Source: Euonymus europaeus (Eukaryota; Streptophyta; Magnoliopsida; Celastrales; Celastraceae). From it: a stretch of DNA of 64,000 nt. Positions 34,447-45,451 of this stretch are shown piece by piece; within the stretch, counting starts at the first letter, position 1; each line of letters begins with the position of its first letter. The DNA is taken from contig OY756972.1 in the NCBI GenBank assembly GCA_963580455.1, forward strand, positions 6,401,001 through 6,465,000. The letters are read 5' to 3'. The position numbers were made by a program, and so were the translations under genes. Below the pieces are notes generated by a model. It was not told where the DNA came from. It did not search any database and worked only from the letters and a program-made list of their open reading frames with translations.

Positions 34447-35784
34447 GTCCCAGTGTCAACGCTTGTATTCTTCAAACATGTTAGGTAAGGTTGTGCATAT
34501 ATATATATATATTTGAATGAAGACGAACAATTGAAGATTAAAATACAACTTCTTACCCTACAAACCTGCCCTCTTTTCAGCATTTATTGATCAGTTTTCA
34601 AACATGAAGGTATAGTTGATGATAATTATGTATTGACAGGTTAAATTGTCAACGATCCCTCAGCCAAATTTCCGAGTCCTCCACCAACCACCCCCCCCCC
34701 CCCCCCCCCCCCCCCCCACACTTTAGCAGTATTTTATTATTATTTTTGTCTTTGTTGCAACTTGCAAGTGCATTTAAACCCCTACTACATTTAGACACGA
34801 TTTGCAATTTAGGAGTCAGATAGATACGAGAAACTCGCACTTGTTTGTTTGATAGAAAGTATGTATGACGGAGTATATTATATAACTTATAAGCTTCGGA
34901 AATAAGATAGTTTACTGTTTATAAATTATTATCAATCAATGTTATCACAACTGATCCGTAGAGCAACCCGCAACAATTTTTTTAGAAGATTCAACCGATT
35001 GGTCCAAAAGGAAAAAGATTGAACCGCTTTTTAAAATAATTTATAAATAATAGTAATAATATAATAAATCAAATTATACTTAATTATATATGAAATGGTT
35101 TTATGTTTTAAGGATTAAATTCAAATAGGTCACTCAAATATGGAGTAATTTGCTATTAGGTCATTGGATTGAATGTTACAAACATAGACAAATAAATCAC
35201 CCTGATCCAATTCCGGCCACTCAACCGTCGAATGATCACCAATCAATACTTTCATGATATTGTTTTGTGGTTTTTCAGGTGTCAAAATTTAGTGATGCAA
35301 AAAAAAAATCAATATAATTCTTTAAAAAAAAATTCACATCAACAAAATACTCATCATCACCTCTAGTGTTGATCGGCGAGCATCCATTGGTGATTGGCTG
35401 GAACCGAACCAAGGTGAGTTATTTGTTCATGTTTATAACATTCAGACATGATTTTATTGAAAAGTCAATGACCTCATTGTAAACTATCTCATCATAGGGA
35501 GAAATTTTATATCCAATAAAAAATTGGAACGGAAATAGTCAGTCAGTCATATATCTAGGGAATACAATATTTCAAATAAATTGCACATCGTCCATTTTAA
35601 CATTTATTTCTTTGAAATTGGAACTAAAGTTATTAAATAAATAAATTTGAAAGGTGAACTGACTTTATTTTAAATAAATAAATAAATTGAGAAAGGTCGA
35701 CTTTGACCTTTTCCTCAAACAGTTGTTCGCTTCCAAACCTAATTCCAATCAACAAGATTTTTGAGTCATCAATTCCACAAAACT
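34447..35784. other. Intergenic DNA with a 27-C homopolymer
   Basis: No gene. A TA microsatellite lies near 34497-34512. An uninterrupted run of 27 C occurs at 34691-34717. The rest is AT-rich and may include promoter of the DC1 gene (34447-34650). Confidence 0.5.
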
Positions 35785-35792
35785 GCGGCCGC
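35785..35792. repeat. Target duplication GCGGCCGC (left)
   Basis: Eight bases repeated exactly at 36489-36496 on the other side of the MITE. The octamer is itself palindromic, so it could instead be the tip of the inverted repeat. Confidence 0.75.
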
Positions 35793-36488
35793 TAGGGCTG
35801 GGCATGGGTCGGTATTATCGGCCATTATCGATTACCAATCTCTTATTGGCCTTAAATTATTTGCCCAAAAACCAACCCAAATTGTCGGGCCGATAATACG
35901 AGGCGTGTGTGTATATGGGTCAATTGGCGGTTTTCATTTTTCTTAAATTTTGATTGGCCGGGCCAATCGACTATTTATATCCAAAGTCCAATATTGTAAA
36001 TTTAAATTAGTCACCTAGCCTATCAGCCCAGTAACAATAAGCCCATACTCTCATTGCCTAACCCAGGTTCTACCCCATAATACTCCAAATAATCATAATC
36101 TAAAGTCCTAAAAAAGGTAAACTCATTAATCCATTACTCATTCAGTTTAAAATTTTAATTTGAATTGTCAAACTTGAACTTTTATTTTGTTTGAGTACTT
36201 ATGGGATGTATTTAAGTATTTTTAGCATTTGTGAATTTTTATTTTAGTATTTGTTAGTATTTAAATGAGTATTTTATTAAATATTAAATATAGATTTTAT
36301 TTCTAAACTTTTTTCCAGGCAGATATTATCGGCTGAAACCATTATCGGCCTGACTGAAATCGATTGCAATCGACAACCGACCCAAATCATTTGGGCCGAT
36401 AATGGTTTCTAATTTTGCCCAGAATTAGTTGTCGGGTTGATTGGATTATCGGCCGATAATCAACCGACCCGACCCATGCTCAGCTCTA
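35793..36488. mobile_element. hAT-type MITE, 696 bp
   Basis: Ends are TAGGGCTGGGCATGGGTC at the left and, in reverse complement, TAGAGCTGAGCATGGGTC at the right: inverted repeats matching at 16 of 18 positions. The 8-bp duplication and the TAG-starting ends fit the hAT superfamily. Subterminal parts carry many copies of CCGATAAT/ATTATCGG and GACCC motifs. There is no transposase ORF, so it is non-autonomous. Confidence 0.85.
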
Positions 36489-36496
36489 GCGGCCGC
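36489..36496. repeat. Target duplication GCGGCCGC (right)
   Basis: Right copy of the 8-bp duplication around the hAT-type MITE. Confidence 0.75.
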
Positions 36497-37532
36497 CTCC
36501 ATTGTTCATTATTCCAAGTTTGGGATTGGAGAATTTGAAGAGGAAGAGAGGGGGAGTCGAAGGTGAGACCGATGTCCAGTGCGGAGGCCAGGAAGAGGGA
36601 GATCGGGTTTCAGATCATGGACAAAAAGGGGGGGTAATGATTGATTTGGTAAATTAGAAATTTTGGAGGACCCATACGGGAAGGAATTGATGAGGAGGAG
36701 GAGGTAGGGATTGAGAATGGACAGAGATCTCCTGCCATTCGGTAAAAACACATCTCTCAATAATATTTATTGTCCCCAGCAAATCACAACAATTGTGGTT
36801 GCTCTTATGTTTGTTAGGATTTCTTCAATCACAACCAATAAAATTAAAGGAGTTAGTAGACAGTATATAAAAAGTTAACATACAGAGAAAAAATAAAACG
36901 GGACAGATAAGGCCAACCATGTAAAAAAATAATTAATGATGTTAATAAATATTAAATGAACCGCGGTTATATGACAAGTCACACATGATGGTCAACTCGG
37001 GTTCATTATGTGCTATGTTCAACGGGTAATTCAGCTCGCTTTTCTTAAAAAATCACAGTCAATTTAGCTCGACCAATAGGTTGATTCGGTTCTGATAATA
37101 GTGAAATAAATAATTAGGTGCTTGATGAAACTTATAATTAATCATATCTTATAAGTCTTCGAAAATATATTTTGAATTTTATTTTTGTAAAATATTAATG
37201 ACTTATACACACATATTAGCATTCAATATAATATTTTTAATTTTTAATTTTTTATAAATAATTTTTATATTAATTTCAAACTAAAAATATAAATAAAAAC
37301 ACATAAAATTTAAAAATATAATTTATTACAAGTATAGCCATATAAGTATTATTCATGGTTTAATTTAATTTTTAACTAAAATATTTTATTGTAAAGTGTA
37401 TATATATTTTTTGAAAAGATCATATGACCAAGAATATATTTCAAAATCTAGAATATGGGAAGATGAAATGGAGGCCTTATACAAGGCACTCGTGCCACCA
37501 TACTAGTAGATTACAACGTGAAAGAAAAATGT
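36497..37532. other. Intergenic DNA
   Basis: The first 250 bp are GC- and purine-rich and could be a fragment of an old gene; an 83-codon minus-strand frame there (36760-36509) has no recognisable domain. The rest is AT-rich with no feature I can support. Confidence 0.35.
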
Positions 37533-37580
37533 CACTACTAGAAAACAGTTTGATGATGTCAAAAACTGTCCGTCCTAACT
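37533..37580 (+). mobile_element. CACTA (En/Spm) terminal fragment
   Basis: CACTACTAGAAAACAG is the standard terminus of plant CACTA transposons. Matching subterminal inverted motifs (GTGACGGA and TCCGTCAC) appear at 38362-38396. No opposite CACTA end was found, so the element is a remnant. Confidence 0.6.
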
Positions 37581-37589
37581 AGACACCAA

Positions 37590-37674
37590 TCAGCTCGGTC
37601 AGATCCCAAATTGTTGAGCTGAATGTCCTACACAGTAAGCAAACGTAAGCTAAGAGAGACCCCGAATTAGTTCG

Positions 37675-37707
<33 letters not shown>

Positions 37708-38250
37708 CTGCTCCAACGTTCAAGTCAGTTAGGTAATTCTCAGTTGGGAGGGCTCGGTCTCTAAGAGCTCTCTCAACTTAAGCTACAGTAATGCAAGTTG
37801 TCACGTAAAAAAATATACTTGATATGTGGGGCTCCTTTTATAGAGATTTACAGAGTTTTTATTCATTTAGGAATGAAACTCCTCTCTTCCTTATCTGTGC
37901 GCATTTGTCGGAGTCATAGTCTTTTTGGGTCTCTACTCCTTATAGGATTAGGACTCCCTAAAGAAGGGATGGATCTAGTTTGGATCCGGCAATGGCCGGC
38001 CGACCGACCAACCAGTCTGTATAGGATCAGGATGACCGACCAACCTATATGCCTAAATGTTGACATAAGCACGTAATAGTTGAAGGCCGAACCGATCTGT
38101 AGAGGATGACCGATCGAACCGACAGAACCAACCACAGGCCTAACAGGGCCAAGTGGGAGCAAGGTGATCCGACCGACCGAACAAATCGATTACTTTAGGT
38201 TGGTCGGTCAAGCAAGACGCAACGTCGCCCGTCCGAGGTGGACATTTACA
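37590..38250. repeat. LTR-like block with a 32-G run
   Basis: Composition and wording (GTTCAAGTCAGTTAGG, GGGCTCCTTTTATAGAGATT) resemble the U3-R part of plant LTRs, with a TATA-like TTTTATAG at about 37837. It lies between the CACTA end and its subterminal motifs, as if inserted there. An unbroken run of 32 G lies at 37676-37707. Boundaries are not defined, so this is tentative. Confidence 0.4.
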
Positions 38251-38616
38251 CGTGTCACAATCTTATTGGATGGAACAATTTGCCACATCACAGTTTTTTT
38301 GTGAAAAAATTTGGGAGGAAATTTTTTTCATTGTAGAAGAGTCATTTTTTTGAGTGATTTTGTGACGGATAGTGTAATGGATAATTTCCGTCACAAAAAT
38401 CTCTCAAACCGATCTCAACTGTAACAAATCTTGTTATTCCTTGAACACAGTTTGTCGAAGACAAGTTGGCACCTCCTCTATCCACACCCTCCAACGTTGC
38501 TCTTGGAAGGCATACTGGGCCAAAGTGTATATATGAGTTGCAACATTGGCATACCTCTTCACATGAGAGATGGACCAACTCCAGAATGCAGCAACAATCT
38601 ATGAATCTCAAGAATT

Positions 38617-38621
38617 GTAGC
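38617..38621. repeat. Target site duplication GTAGC (left)
   Basis: GTAGC abuts the solo LTR and recurs at 40561-40565. Confidence 0.8.
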
Positions 38622-40560
38622 TGTGATATCCTGACCCGGAAATAATAGAAACATTGAACATGAGGGTGACACGTGTACAACGGTACACCAATGGATGTAA
38701 TAATTAAATTTGGGGTTTAGTGTAACAATTAAATATACGGGTGTGAATAAGTACGAATAATAATAATAATACAAATAAATTAGAGAACTTGACTCGATGA
38801 TGACGAAATAAGTATTTGTTGTAAATTTTATTAAATAAGTGGAAACAAAATTAAAAAAAAAGAAAAGAAAAGAAAAGAAGAATCCAATTTTTATACATAT
38901 TTGAATTTAGTTTAAAAGAAAAAGAAAAGATAAGAAGAGAAACAGGAAGAAAAAAAACGCAAGAAGAAGAAATGGAAACTGAAACAGGGAAAAGAAGAAA
39001 AAAAGCGATTTTTCGCGTCTGAAACTTCGGCGGCGCCGATCTCCTCCGTACGGCCACCTCAGGCGACGAAACCGGTACCAATCTCTTCGTCTCTTCGAGA
39101 CATATGAAATCGGTTCAAGAATCACCTTAATCGGAGCGGTATATCTCTGGGAAAAGCCGTCGGAAGTTTCGGCCACCGCAAGCTTCGACAGTCGATTTCT
39201 CCCTCCTCCGATCTCCGATCGATGCAAGGCCACCACCGTTGAGTTCGTCTCGAAGATTACTACAAAGCCCAATTGGTGATTTCCGGCGAAAGTCGCCGGA
39301 TCTCCGGTGACCCGAATAGGGGTATTTCGGGTACTATTTGACCCGTTTGATTTTTTCGGGTAAAAATTTACCTGTTCAACTAGATCGTATATTTTACGTA
39401 TTTACGCGGTATTTGAACGTATTTGTGAGCTGGTATGTGCATTTTGGTGTAGAACTAGTATATGAGGCTTAATGATGTACGTCGGGAAAAATTATACGGG
39501 GAAGCATTGGTTCGAGTAAGATGTGAGGCACGCTTCACGAGGTAGGGAATACTATAATTTTGCGTTAATTTGGGAATTCTGGAATTTCAGTTTAATCGAT
39601 AATTCGATAAGTCTTGCGAAATAGTTAATTGTGATTTTTCTGATGTAAATGTTTGGTTGGTTAAAGTGGAAATTGTGGGTTTTGTGTTGTAAGTTATCGA
39701 AGTTTCTTGCAGTAATTGTGAATGAATGCTCGGCATAAGTGTCTACTGCTAATGTGGATTGTGTGTGCATGTTTGAGTGTAAATGGTTGTCGTGTATAAT
39801 TCCGTTATGTGGTAACCCCCTACTTCTCATTGAGAAAAGTGTTGTCTTTTTACTGAATGCATGTGATTGAACATTTGTTTATATCTGGAAATTATGGAGA
39901 TTGCGGGGGTTGTGATGTGGAGATTGCGCAGAGATGAGGAAGAGGCCTGTACGTACAGTGGGTGATAATCCGAGCAAGGATTCGCTATGCGGCCACATAG
40001 CGAAGGGGTGGCAAGTCCCAGGTAGAAGAAAGTGTCTACCTTCCTTACTCGTAGATTGCTTCCGGCGAGGAGGTCGGAAAGCGGAGAAAAATTGCTTCCA
40101 ACAATGAGGTCGGAAGGCGTTCGAGGTGGTGACGAATATTCGAGGCGGGTTGATAAATAGAAGTGTTATTTAAATTGTCGTGCTTCTGTCAATAACTATT
40201 TGTGAATGTTTTGTGTGTGAATACGGTATTCCCTACTGAGCTTCGGCTCATCCTCTATTTCCCATTGTTTATTTTCAGGTGAAACAACTGTGACGAGACT
40301 GGGAGTGCAGACAGGACAGGACAGTCGGTGTACATACCAAAGTCGCTGCGTAAGAGTTGAGTGGACCCAGTGGGTTGGGATGGCTGAGCTGGAGTCTCAG
40401 TTGGGTATATAAAGTTACTTATGTATTTATTTATATCTATCATCTAAATATAAGTATGTAGATAATTATACTTTTATTGAGTTATTGAGATTTGAAAAAA
40501 AATTATAGTCGGGAGTATGAGTTAGTTACACGTCACGTGCCTGGGAATCGGGGCGTGACA
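38622..40560. mobile_element. Solo LTR of a Ty3/gypsy-like element
   Basis: 1,939 bp from TGTGATATCCTGACCC to GGGGCGTGACA, with a perfect 5-bp duplication GTAGC on both sides and no internal retrotransposon genes. The termini (TGTGATATCCTGACCC; reverse complement of the other end TGTCACGCCCCGATTCC) fit plant gypsy LTRs. A solo LTR arises when two LTRs recombine and delete the interior. GC-rich sequence near 39030-39330 and several short open frames are part of the LTR. Confidence 0.85.
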
Positions 40561-40565
40561 GTAGC
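40561..40565. repeat. Target site duplication GTAGC (right)
   Basis: Right copy of the 5-bp duplication of the solo LTR. Confidence 0.8.
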
Positions 40566-40685
40566 TCGCCAAGCCATTAGATGTAACTTCCCCCTTGAAT
40601 AGCAGCTACAATAATAGAGGAATCACCCTCCAACATCAAGTGATGATAACCCAAGTATGAAGCTAATGGCACGGCGTGTAAAGCC

Positions 40686-40690
40686 CTCAT
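40686..40690. repeat. Target site duplication CTCAT (left)
   Basis: CTCAT abuts the left copia LTR and recurs at 45896-45900. Confidence 0.92.
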
Positions 40691-41134
40691 TGTTGTAAAT
40701 TGACAGTCCGGATCGAGCAGGATTGCAGCTTCCAATGAACTTGAAATAATAAAGGCGAAATTGGACACACAGATTTTACGTGGAAAATCCCTAATGAACA
40801 GGGTAAAAACCACGGACCGGTATAGAAGAATTCACTATGGAGTAAATGATTACAACCTTCTCTCTAATTTAACAAGGAGAGAACAATGACACTCTCTCTT
40901 GAAACTAGGAGAAAAACTAAAACACTCTCAACTCAAAACCTCTCTTTCTCTCACTCTCACCTTCTCCTTCTTTGTTACTTTGATTTTGTGTGTCAAATGA
41001 AGTAGAGATTGCATGCCTTATATAGGCATAGATGGAGGCAAATATTAGTTGGTTTCTACCCAACTATTAGTTGGTTTCTACCCAACTATTAAATTGACTT
41101 AGAACATGCCACCTACTTTCTAGAAGATTCAACA
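40691..41134 (-). repeat. Copia 3' LTR
   Basis: 444 bp, matching 45452-45895 with one mismatch by eye. The adjacent minus-strand tract AAGTGGGAGAAA (about 41135-41146) is the polypurine tract. Near 41045-41092 the U3 carries two tandem copies of ATTAGTTGGTTTCTACCCAACT. Confidence 0.95.
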
Positions 41135-41213
41135 TTTCTCCCACTTGGAGACTTGATTGAGATTCTATCACGTCTCCACACCACTCTTTCTATACTAGTC
41201 CTTCCATGCTTGC

Positions 41214-44200
41214 TTACGTATCCGCTAGACCATATGAGGATCTACACCATTGAAACTTGTCAGTGGTGATCGGCTTGGTCATCACATCTGCTAGGTTTTC
41301 ATCTGTGTGAATCTTTTGCATATCCACACTTCCATCTTCCACTACTTCACGAACAAAATGATATTGAACTCCTATGTGCTTTGTTCTTGAATGATAGGCC
41401 GGATTCCTTGCAATATGCAAGGCACTCTGACTGTCACAAAACAAAATAATTTTCTCTTGTTTGTGCCCGAGCTCCTCCAATAACCTTTGTAACCAAATAG
41501 CTTCCTTGCAAGCTTGTGTAGCTGCCATATATTCTGCTTCTGTTGTAGACAGAGCTACAACAGTTTGTAGTTTTGAAACCCAGCTTACAGCTCCTCCTGC
41601 AAGTGTAAACACATAGCCTGTAGTAGATTTCCTTTTATCAAGGTCCCCTGCAAAATCTGAATCCACATAACCCCTGACAGTAAATTCGGATCCTCCGTAA
41701 CATAATGCAGCATCTGAGGTTCCTCTGATGTATCTCAGAATCCTCTTCACAGTATTCCAATGCTCTTTACCAGGATTCGCCATATATCGACTAACCACTC
41801 CCACTGCTTGTGCAATGTCTGGTCTTGTACATATCATAGCGAACATTAAACTCCCCACTGCTGATGCATACGGTACTCGAGACATCTCCATCCTCTCTGC
41901 TTCATTGCTAGTACACATACTTGAGGATAACTTGAAATTAGCAGAAAGTGGGGTAGAAACTGGCTTGCAACCTTGCATGTTGAAACGCCGCAAGATCTTT
42001 TGCAAATAATTCTTTTGTGAAAGCCAAATCTTTCTGCTATTTTTGTCTCGGTAAATTTGCATCCCTAGAATCTTGTTTGCTGGTCCCAGATCCTTCATAT
42101 CAAATTCCCTAGCCAACTGTGCCTTTAATTCTTGGATACGATCTTTGTTGGGGCCTGCTACCAACATGTCATCCACGTACAACAACAAGATAATGAAGTC
42201 ATTATCTCCCTCAAACCTTTTGTAGTACGTACAATGGTCTGAACTGAGTCTATTGTACCGAAGGCTAATAATGAAGGAATCAAATCTCTTATACCAACAT
42301 CTCGGCGCCTGTTTGAGACCATATAGAGATTTGTTCAACTTGCAAATCAAGTTCTCTTTGCCTTCTTCAGCAAAACCTTCTGGTTGAAGCATATAAATTT
42401 CTTCTTCAAGTTCTCCATGAAGAAATGCAGTTTTAACATCTAACTGCTCCAAATGTAAGTCAAATGTAGCACACATAGCCAGGACTACTCTGACTGTTGT
42501 AAGTCGAACCACCGGAGAAAATATCTCGTTGAAGTCAATGCCTTCTTTCTGAGCATATCCTTTCACCACCAATCGAGCACGATATCGCTTCACCTGATCA
42601 TTGCTATCTCGCTTGATCTTGTAAACCCATTTGTTACCAATGGCTTTTCTTCCACGTGGCAATGGTACAAGATTCCAAGTGTTGTTTTTATGGAGAGCTT
42701 CAATTTCCTCCTGCATTGCTGTCATCCACAGAGATGCATCTGAACTGTTTCTAGCTTCATGGAAAGTTGATGGCTCTCCATCCTCCGTTAAAAGACAGTA
42801 TGCAACATTGCACTCCGTAACATATTCTGAGTGCCAAACTGGCAGTCTTTTCTCTCGAGTTGACCGTCGAATTTCTGGAGCCTCGGTAGGAGCCTCAACT
42901 TGAGTCTCGGACTCAACATGTTCTTCTACCTCATGCTCTGGCGCTGCTTCAGAAGCAACTTCGTTCTCAGACTTATTTTCCGTCTGAACTATTGTAGTCT
43001 CTGAATTTTCTTTTTTCGTGCTATCATCACTTTTATCTTTGAGTTTATCTTCTATAAAGATAACATCCCTGCTGATAATAACCTTATGGGCAGTGGGATC
43101 CCATAGGCGATACCCCTTAACTCCATCAGCATACCCCAAGAATATACATTTCCTGAATTTTGGATCCAACTTCGTTCTTTCTTGGGCATTGAACATCACA
43201 TACACAACACTTCCAAATGTATGGAGTTTTGAATAATCAGTTGGTTTACCCGTCCACATCTCCATCGGTGTCTTCAATTCAATTGCAGTCGAAGGTGACC
43301 GATTTATCAGATAACAGGCGGTTTTGACTGCCTCTGCCCAGAAGCCTTTTGCTAGGCCTGCAGTTCTCAACATTGCCCTTGTTCTTTCTAACAAGGTTCT
43401 GTTCATCCGCTCTGCCACTCCATTTTGTTGAGGAGTGTATGCTGTAGTGAAATGTCTTTTGATGCCTTCTTTATTACAGAAAACATCAAACTCATCGCCA
43501 GTGTATTCTCCTCCATTATCAGACCTCAAACACTTGATCCTTTTACCAGATTCAAGTTCCACCCGGGCTTTGAATATTTTGAAGACTGGAAACACATCCA
43601 TCTTCCTCTTGATAGGATACACCCAACATCTTCTGGAATAATCATCTATAAATGAGACAAAGTATTTTGCTCCTCCCAGAGATATCACCGGTGCTTGCCA
43701 CACATCAGAGTGAATCAGTTCTAGAATATCCTTGCTTCTGGAACTGGATAGACTGAATTTCAATCTATTCTGCTTACTTGTAACACAATGCTCACAAAAG
43801 GGTAATGACACCTTTGTAAGACCAGGGAGTAAATTCTTCTCGGAAAGAATTCTCAATCCTCGTTCAGACATATGTCCGAGTTTGAGATGCCACTTCATTG
43901 CAGGTTCATCTTTTGAACTACTTGATACAACAGATGCTTCTGCTTCAAGTATAGTTTCTCCCTTTAGCTTGTATAAATTTGAATTCAGCTTTTCTGCCTT
44001 CATAACCACAAGTGCGCCCCGAATAATTTTCATTATCCCATCTTGAGTTTGGATCTTGTAACCGAGACTATCTATTTGTCCCAAAGACAATAGATTCTTT
44101 CTCAGGCCCTCCACATGTCGCACCTCCTTGATAGTGTAAACAGTCCCATCATACATTTTTAGTTTGATGGTTCCAATGCCGACAATCTTCAGGATGTGAT

Positions 44201-45152
44201 CATTACCCATGAACACTGATCCTCCTGAGATTGGTTTATACTGATGAAACCATTCTCTTTGTGAGGTCATGTGCCATGTAGCACCTGAATCAATAATCCA
44301 GGTATCACTAAAGTTCCTTTCACCTTCTGTGATCGGCATTGCTTCAATATATAAAATTTCACCATCATCTGGGATACTTGCCACATTTCCTTGAGAGTTC
44401 TTCTCTTCGTTCTTCTTCTTCCAACAATCCTTCTTCAGGTGTCCTTTCTTGCCACAAAAGTAGCATTTAAAATTCTTCTTACTCCTTGATTTGGACCTGC
44501 CATGATTTTGGCTCCCACTTGAGCCACGTTCCATTGGTCTCCCTCTTTCCATCGTTAAAGCCTCAACTTGATGTGAACCGGCCAACCTGTCCTCCTTGTT
44601 TTTGCGCCTATTTTCTTCTTCCAGAATAGCAGCGGCAATATCATCAAAGACTAGGTATTCCGTGAGAACATTGTTAGTGAGGTTGATGATGAGTTGATCA
44701 TATGAGTCCGGTAGACTTTGGAGTAGAAGTTCCGCACGTTCAACTGGTTCTACTTTATATCCCAACGATGTGAGTTGAGAAAACATAGTATTCAATGAGT
44801 TGATGTGCTCTGTCACCGAAGTAGATTCAATCATACGAAGAGTGTAGAGTTTCCTCTTCAGAAAAATCTTGTTGTGGAGAGACTTCGCCTCATATAGTTT
44901 GGTGAGATGATCCCAGATTTCCTTTGCAGTTTTCTTTTCTTCTATACTTGAAAGTACACCATCAGATAATGCCAAATGAAGATTGGCAATTGCGGTGCCA
45001 TCCATTTCACTCCACTTTTCATCTGTGACTCCAGTGGGCTTATTATCAATAGCCGCCAGACAGTTATCTTTTCTCAAGATAGCCTTAATCTTCAATTTCC
45101 ATAATGAGAAATTACTCCAATTGAACTTCTCAATTTCATGTTTCGCTGCCAT
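41214..45152 (-). CDS. Copia gag-pol polyprotein (Tnt1-94-like)
   Basis: 1,312 aa, uninterrupted, from ATG 45152. Order: Gag (KFNWSNFSLWKLKIKAIL start); CCHC knuckle CYFCGKKGHLKKDC near residue 230; aspartic protease WIIDSGATWHM near 285; pre-integrase MKWHLKLGHMSERGL; integrase with HHCC zinc residues, LIHSDVW, RSDNGGEYTG near 541 and the catalytic Glu in TPQQNGVAERMN; reverse transcriptase QLDVKTAFLHGELEEEIYM and LLYVDDML near 990; RNase H ALSTTEAEYMA near 1200, ending about 110 residues later. All catalytic motifs look intact. Domain order, with integrase before RT, defines Ty1/copia; the N-terminus is that of Tnt1-like elements. It encodes everything for particle formation, reverse transcription and integration. 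Because the frame is single, Gag and Pol levels must be set by processing or splicing. Confidence 0.96.
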   Translation of the reverse strand: MAAKHEIEKFNWSNFSLWKLKIKAILRKDNCLAAIDNKPTGVTDEKWSEMDGTAIANLHLALSDGVLSSIEEKKTAKEIWDHLTKLYEAKSLHNKIFLKRKLYTLRMIESTSVTEHINSLNTMFSQLTSLGYKVEPVERAELLLQSLPDSYDQLIINLTNNVLTEYLVFDDIAAAILEEENRRKNKEDRLAGSHQVEALTMERGRPMERGSSGSQNHGRSKSRSKKNFKCYFCGKKGHLKKDCWKKKNEEKNSQGNVASIPDDGEILYIEAMPITEGERNFSDTWIIDSGATWHMTSQREWFHQYKPISGGSVFMGNDHILKIVGIGTIKLKMYDGTVYTIKEVRHVEGLRKNLLSLGQIDSLGYKIQTQDGIMKIIRGALVVMKAEKLNSNLYKLKGETILEAEASVVSSSSKDEPAMKWHLKLGHMSERGLRILSEKNLLPGLTKVSLPFCEHCVTSKQNRLKFSLSSSRSKDILELIHSDVWQAPVISLGGAKYFVSFIDDYSRRCWVYPIKRKMDVFPVFKIFKARVELESGKRIKCLRSDNGGEYTGDEFDVFCNKEGIKRHFTTAYTPQQNGVAERMNRTLLERTRAMLRTAGLAKGFWAEAVKTACYLINRSPSTAIELKTPMEMWTGKPTDYSKLHTFGSVVYVMFNAQERTKLDPKFRKCIFLGYADGVKGYRLWDPTAHKVIISRDVIFIEDKLKDKSDDSTKKENSETTIVQTENKSENEVASEAAPEHEVEEHVESETQVEAPTEAPEIRRSTREKRLPVWHSEYVTECNVAYCLLTEDGEPSTFHEARNSSDASLWMTAMQEEIEALHKNNTWNLVPLPRGRKAIGNKWVYKIKRDSNDQVKRYRARLVVKGYAQKEGIDFNEIFSPVVRLTTVRVVLAMCATFDLHLEQLDVKTAFLHGELEEEIYMLQPEGFAEEGKENLICKLNKSLYGLKQAPRCWYKRFDSFIISLRYNRLSSDHCTYYKRFEGDNDFIILLLYVDDMLVAGPNKDRIQELKAQLAREFDMKDLGPANKILGMQIYRDKNSRKIWLSQKNYLQKILRRFNMQGCKPVSTPLSANFKLSSSMCTSNEAERMEMSRVPYASAVGSLMFAMICTRPDIAQAVGVVSRYMANPGKEHWNTVKRILRYIRGTSDAALCYGGSEFTVRGYVDSDFAGDLDKRKSTTGYVFTLAGGAVSWVSKLQTVVALSTTEAEYMAATQACKEAIWLQRLLEELGHKQEKIILFCDSQSALHIARNPAYHSRTKHIGVQYHFVREVVEDGSVDMQKIHTDENLADVMTKPITTDKFQWCRSSYGLADT

Positions 45153-45438
45153 TGCTTTTTATCACAATCAAGTACTTTGTGAACAGTACCGTGAATAGTA
45201 CCTCCAAATTAGTTCCCAGGAAAGAGTGGGGGCCTTCCGTTTAAAATGGCGCGCAATTAAATAACCGCACTTTCCTAGACAGAACTTGTTTTAGATAGTA
45301 CTTCCACACAACCGTACCACGAATACTTGATCAAAAATCTCAAGAAAACTTTTCTGATGTGGAAGGTCAGACAATGCTGCAACCACAGAGCATACTCAGA
45401 TTTTCAAGAGAACAAGCAAATCCCGAACCAACCAATCC

Positions 45439-45449
45439 CTCTGATACCA
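45439..45449 (-). promoter_or_regulatory. Primer binding site, initiator tRNA-Met
   Basis: The minus strand reads TGGTATCAGAG two bases inside the 5' LTR edge, complementary to the 3' end of initiator tRNA-Met, as usual for plant copia elements. Confidence 0.92.
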
Positions 45450-45451
45450 CT

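Noticed and set aside
36509..36760. 83-codon minus-strand frame beside the hAT MITE as a gene
   Set aside because: Proline/leucine-rich low-complexity product with no domain; the purine-rich DNA of the other strand explains the open frame.
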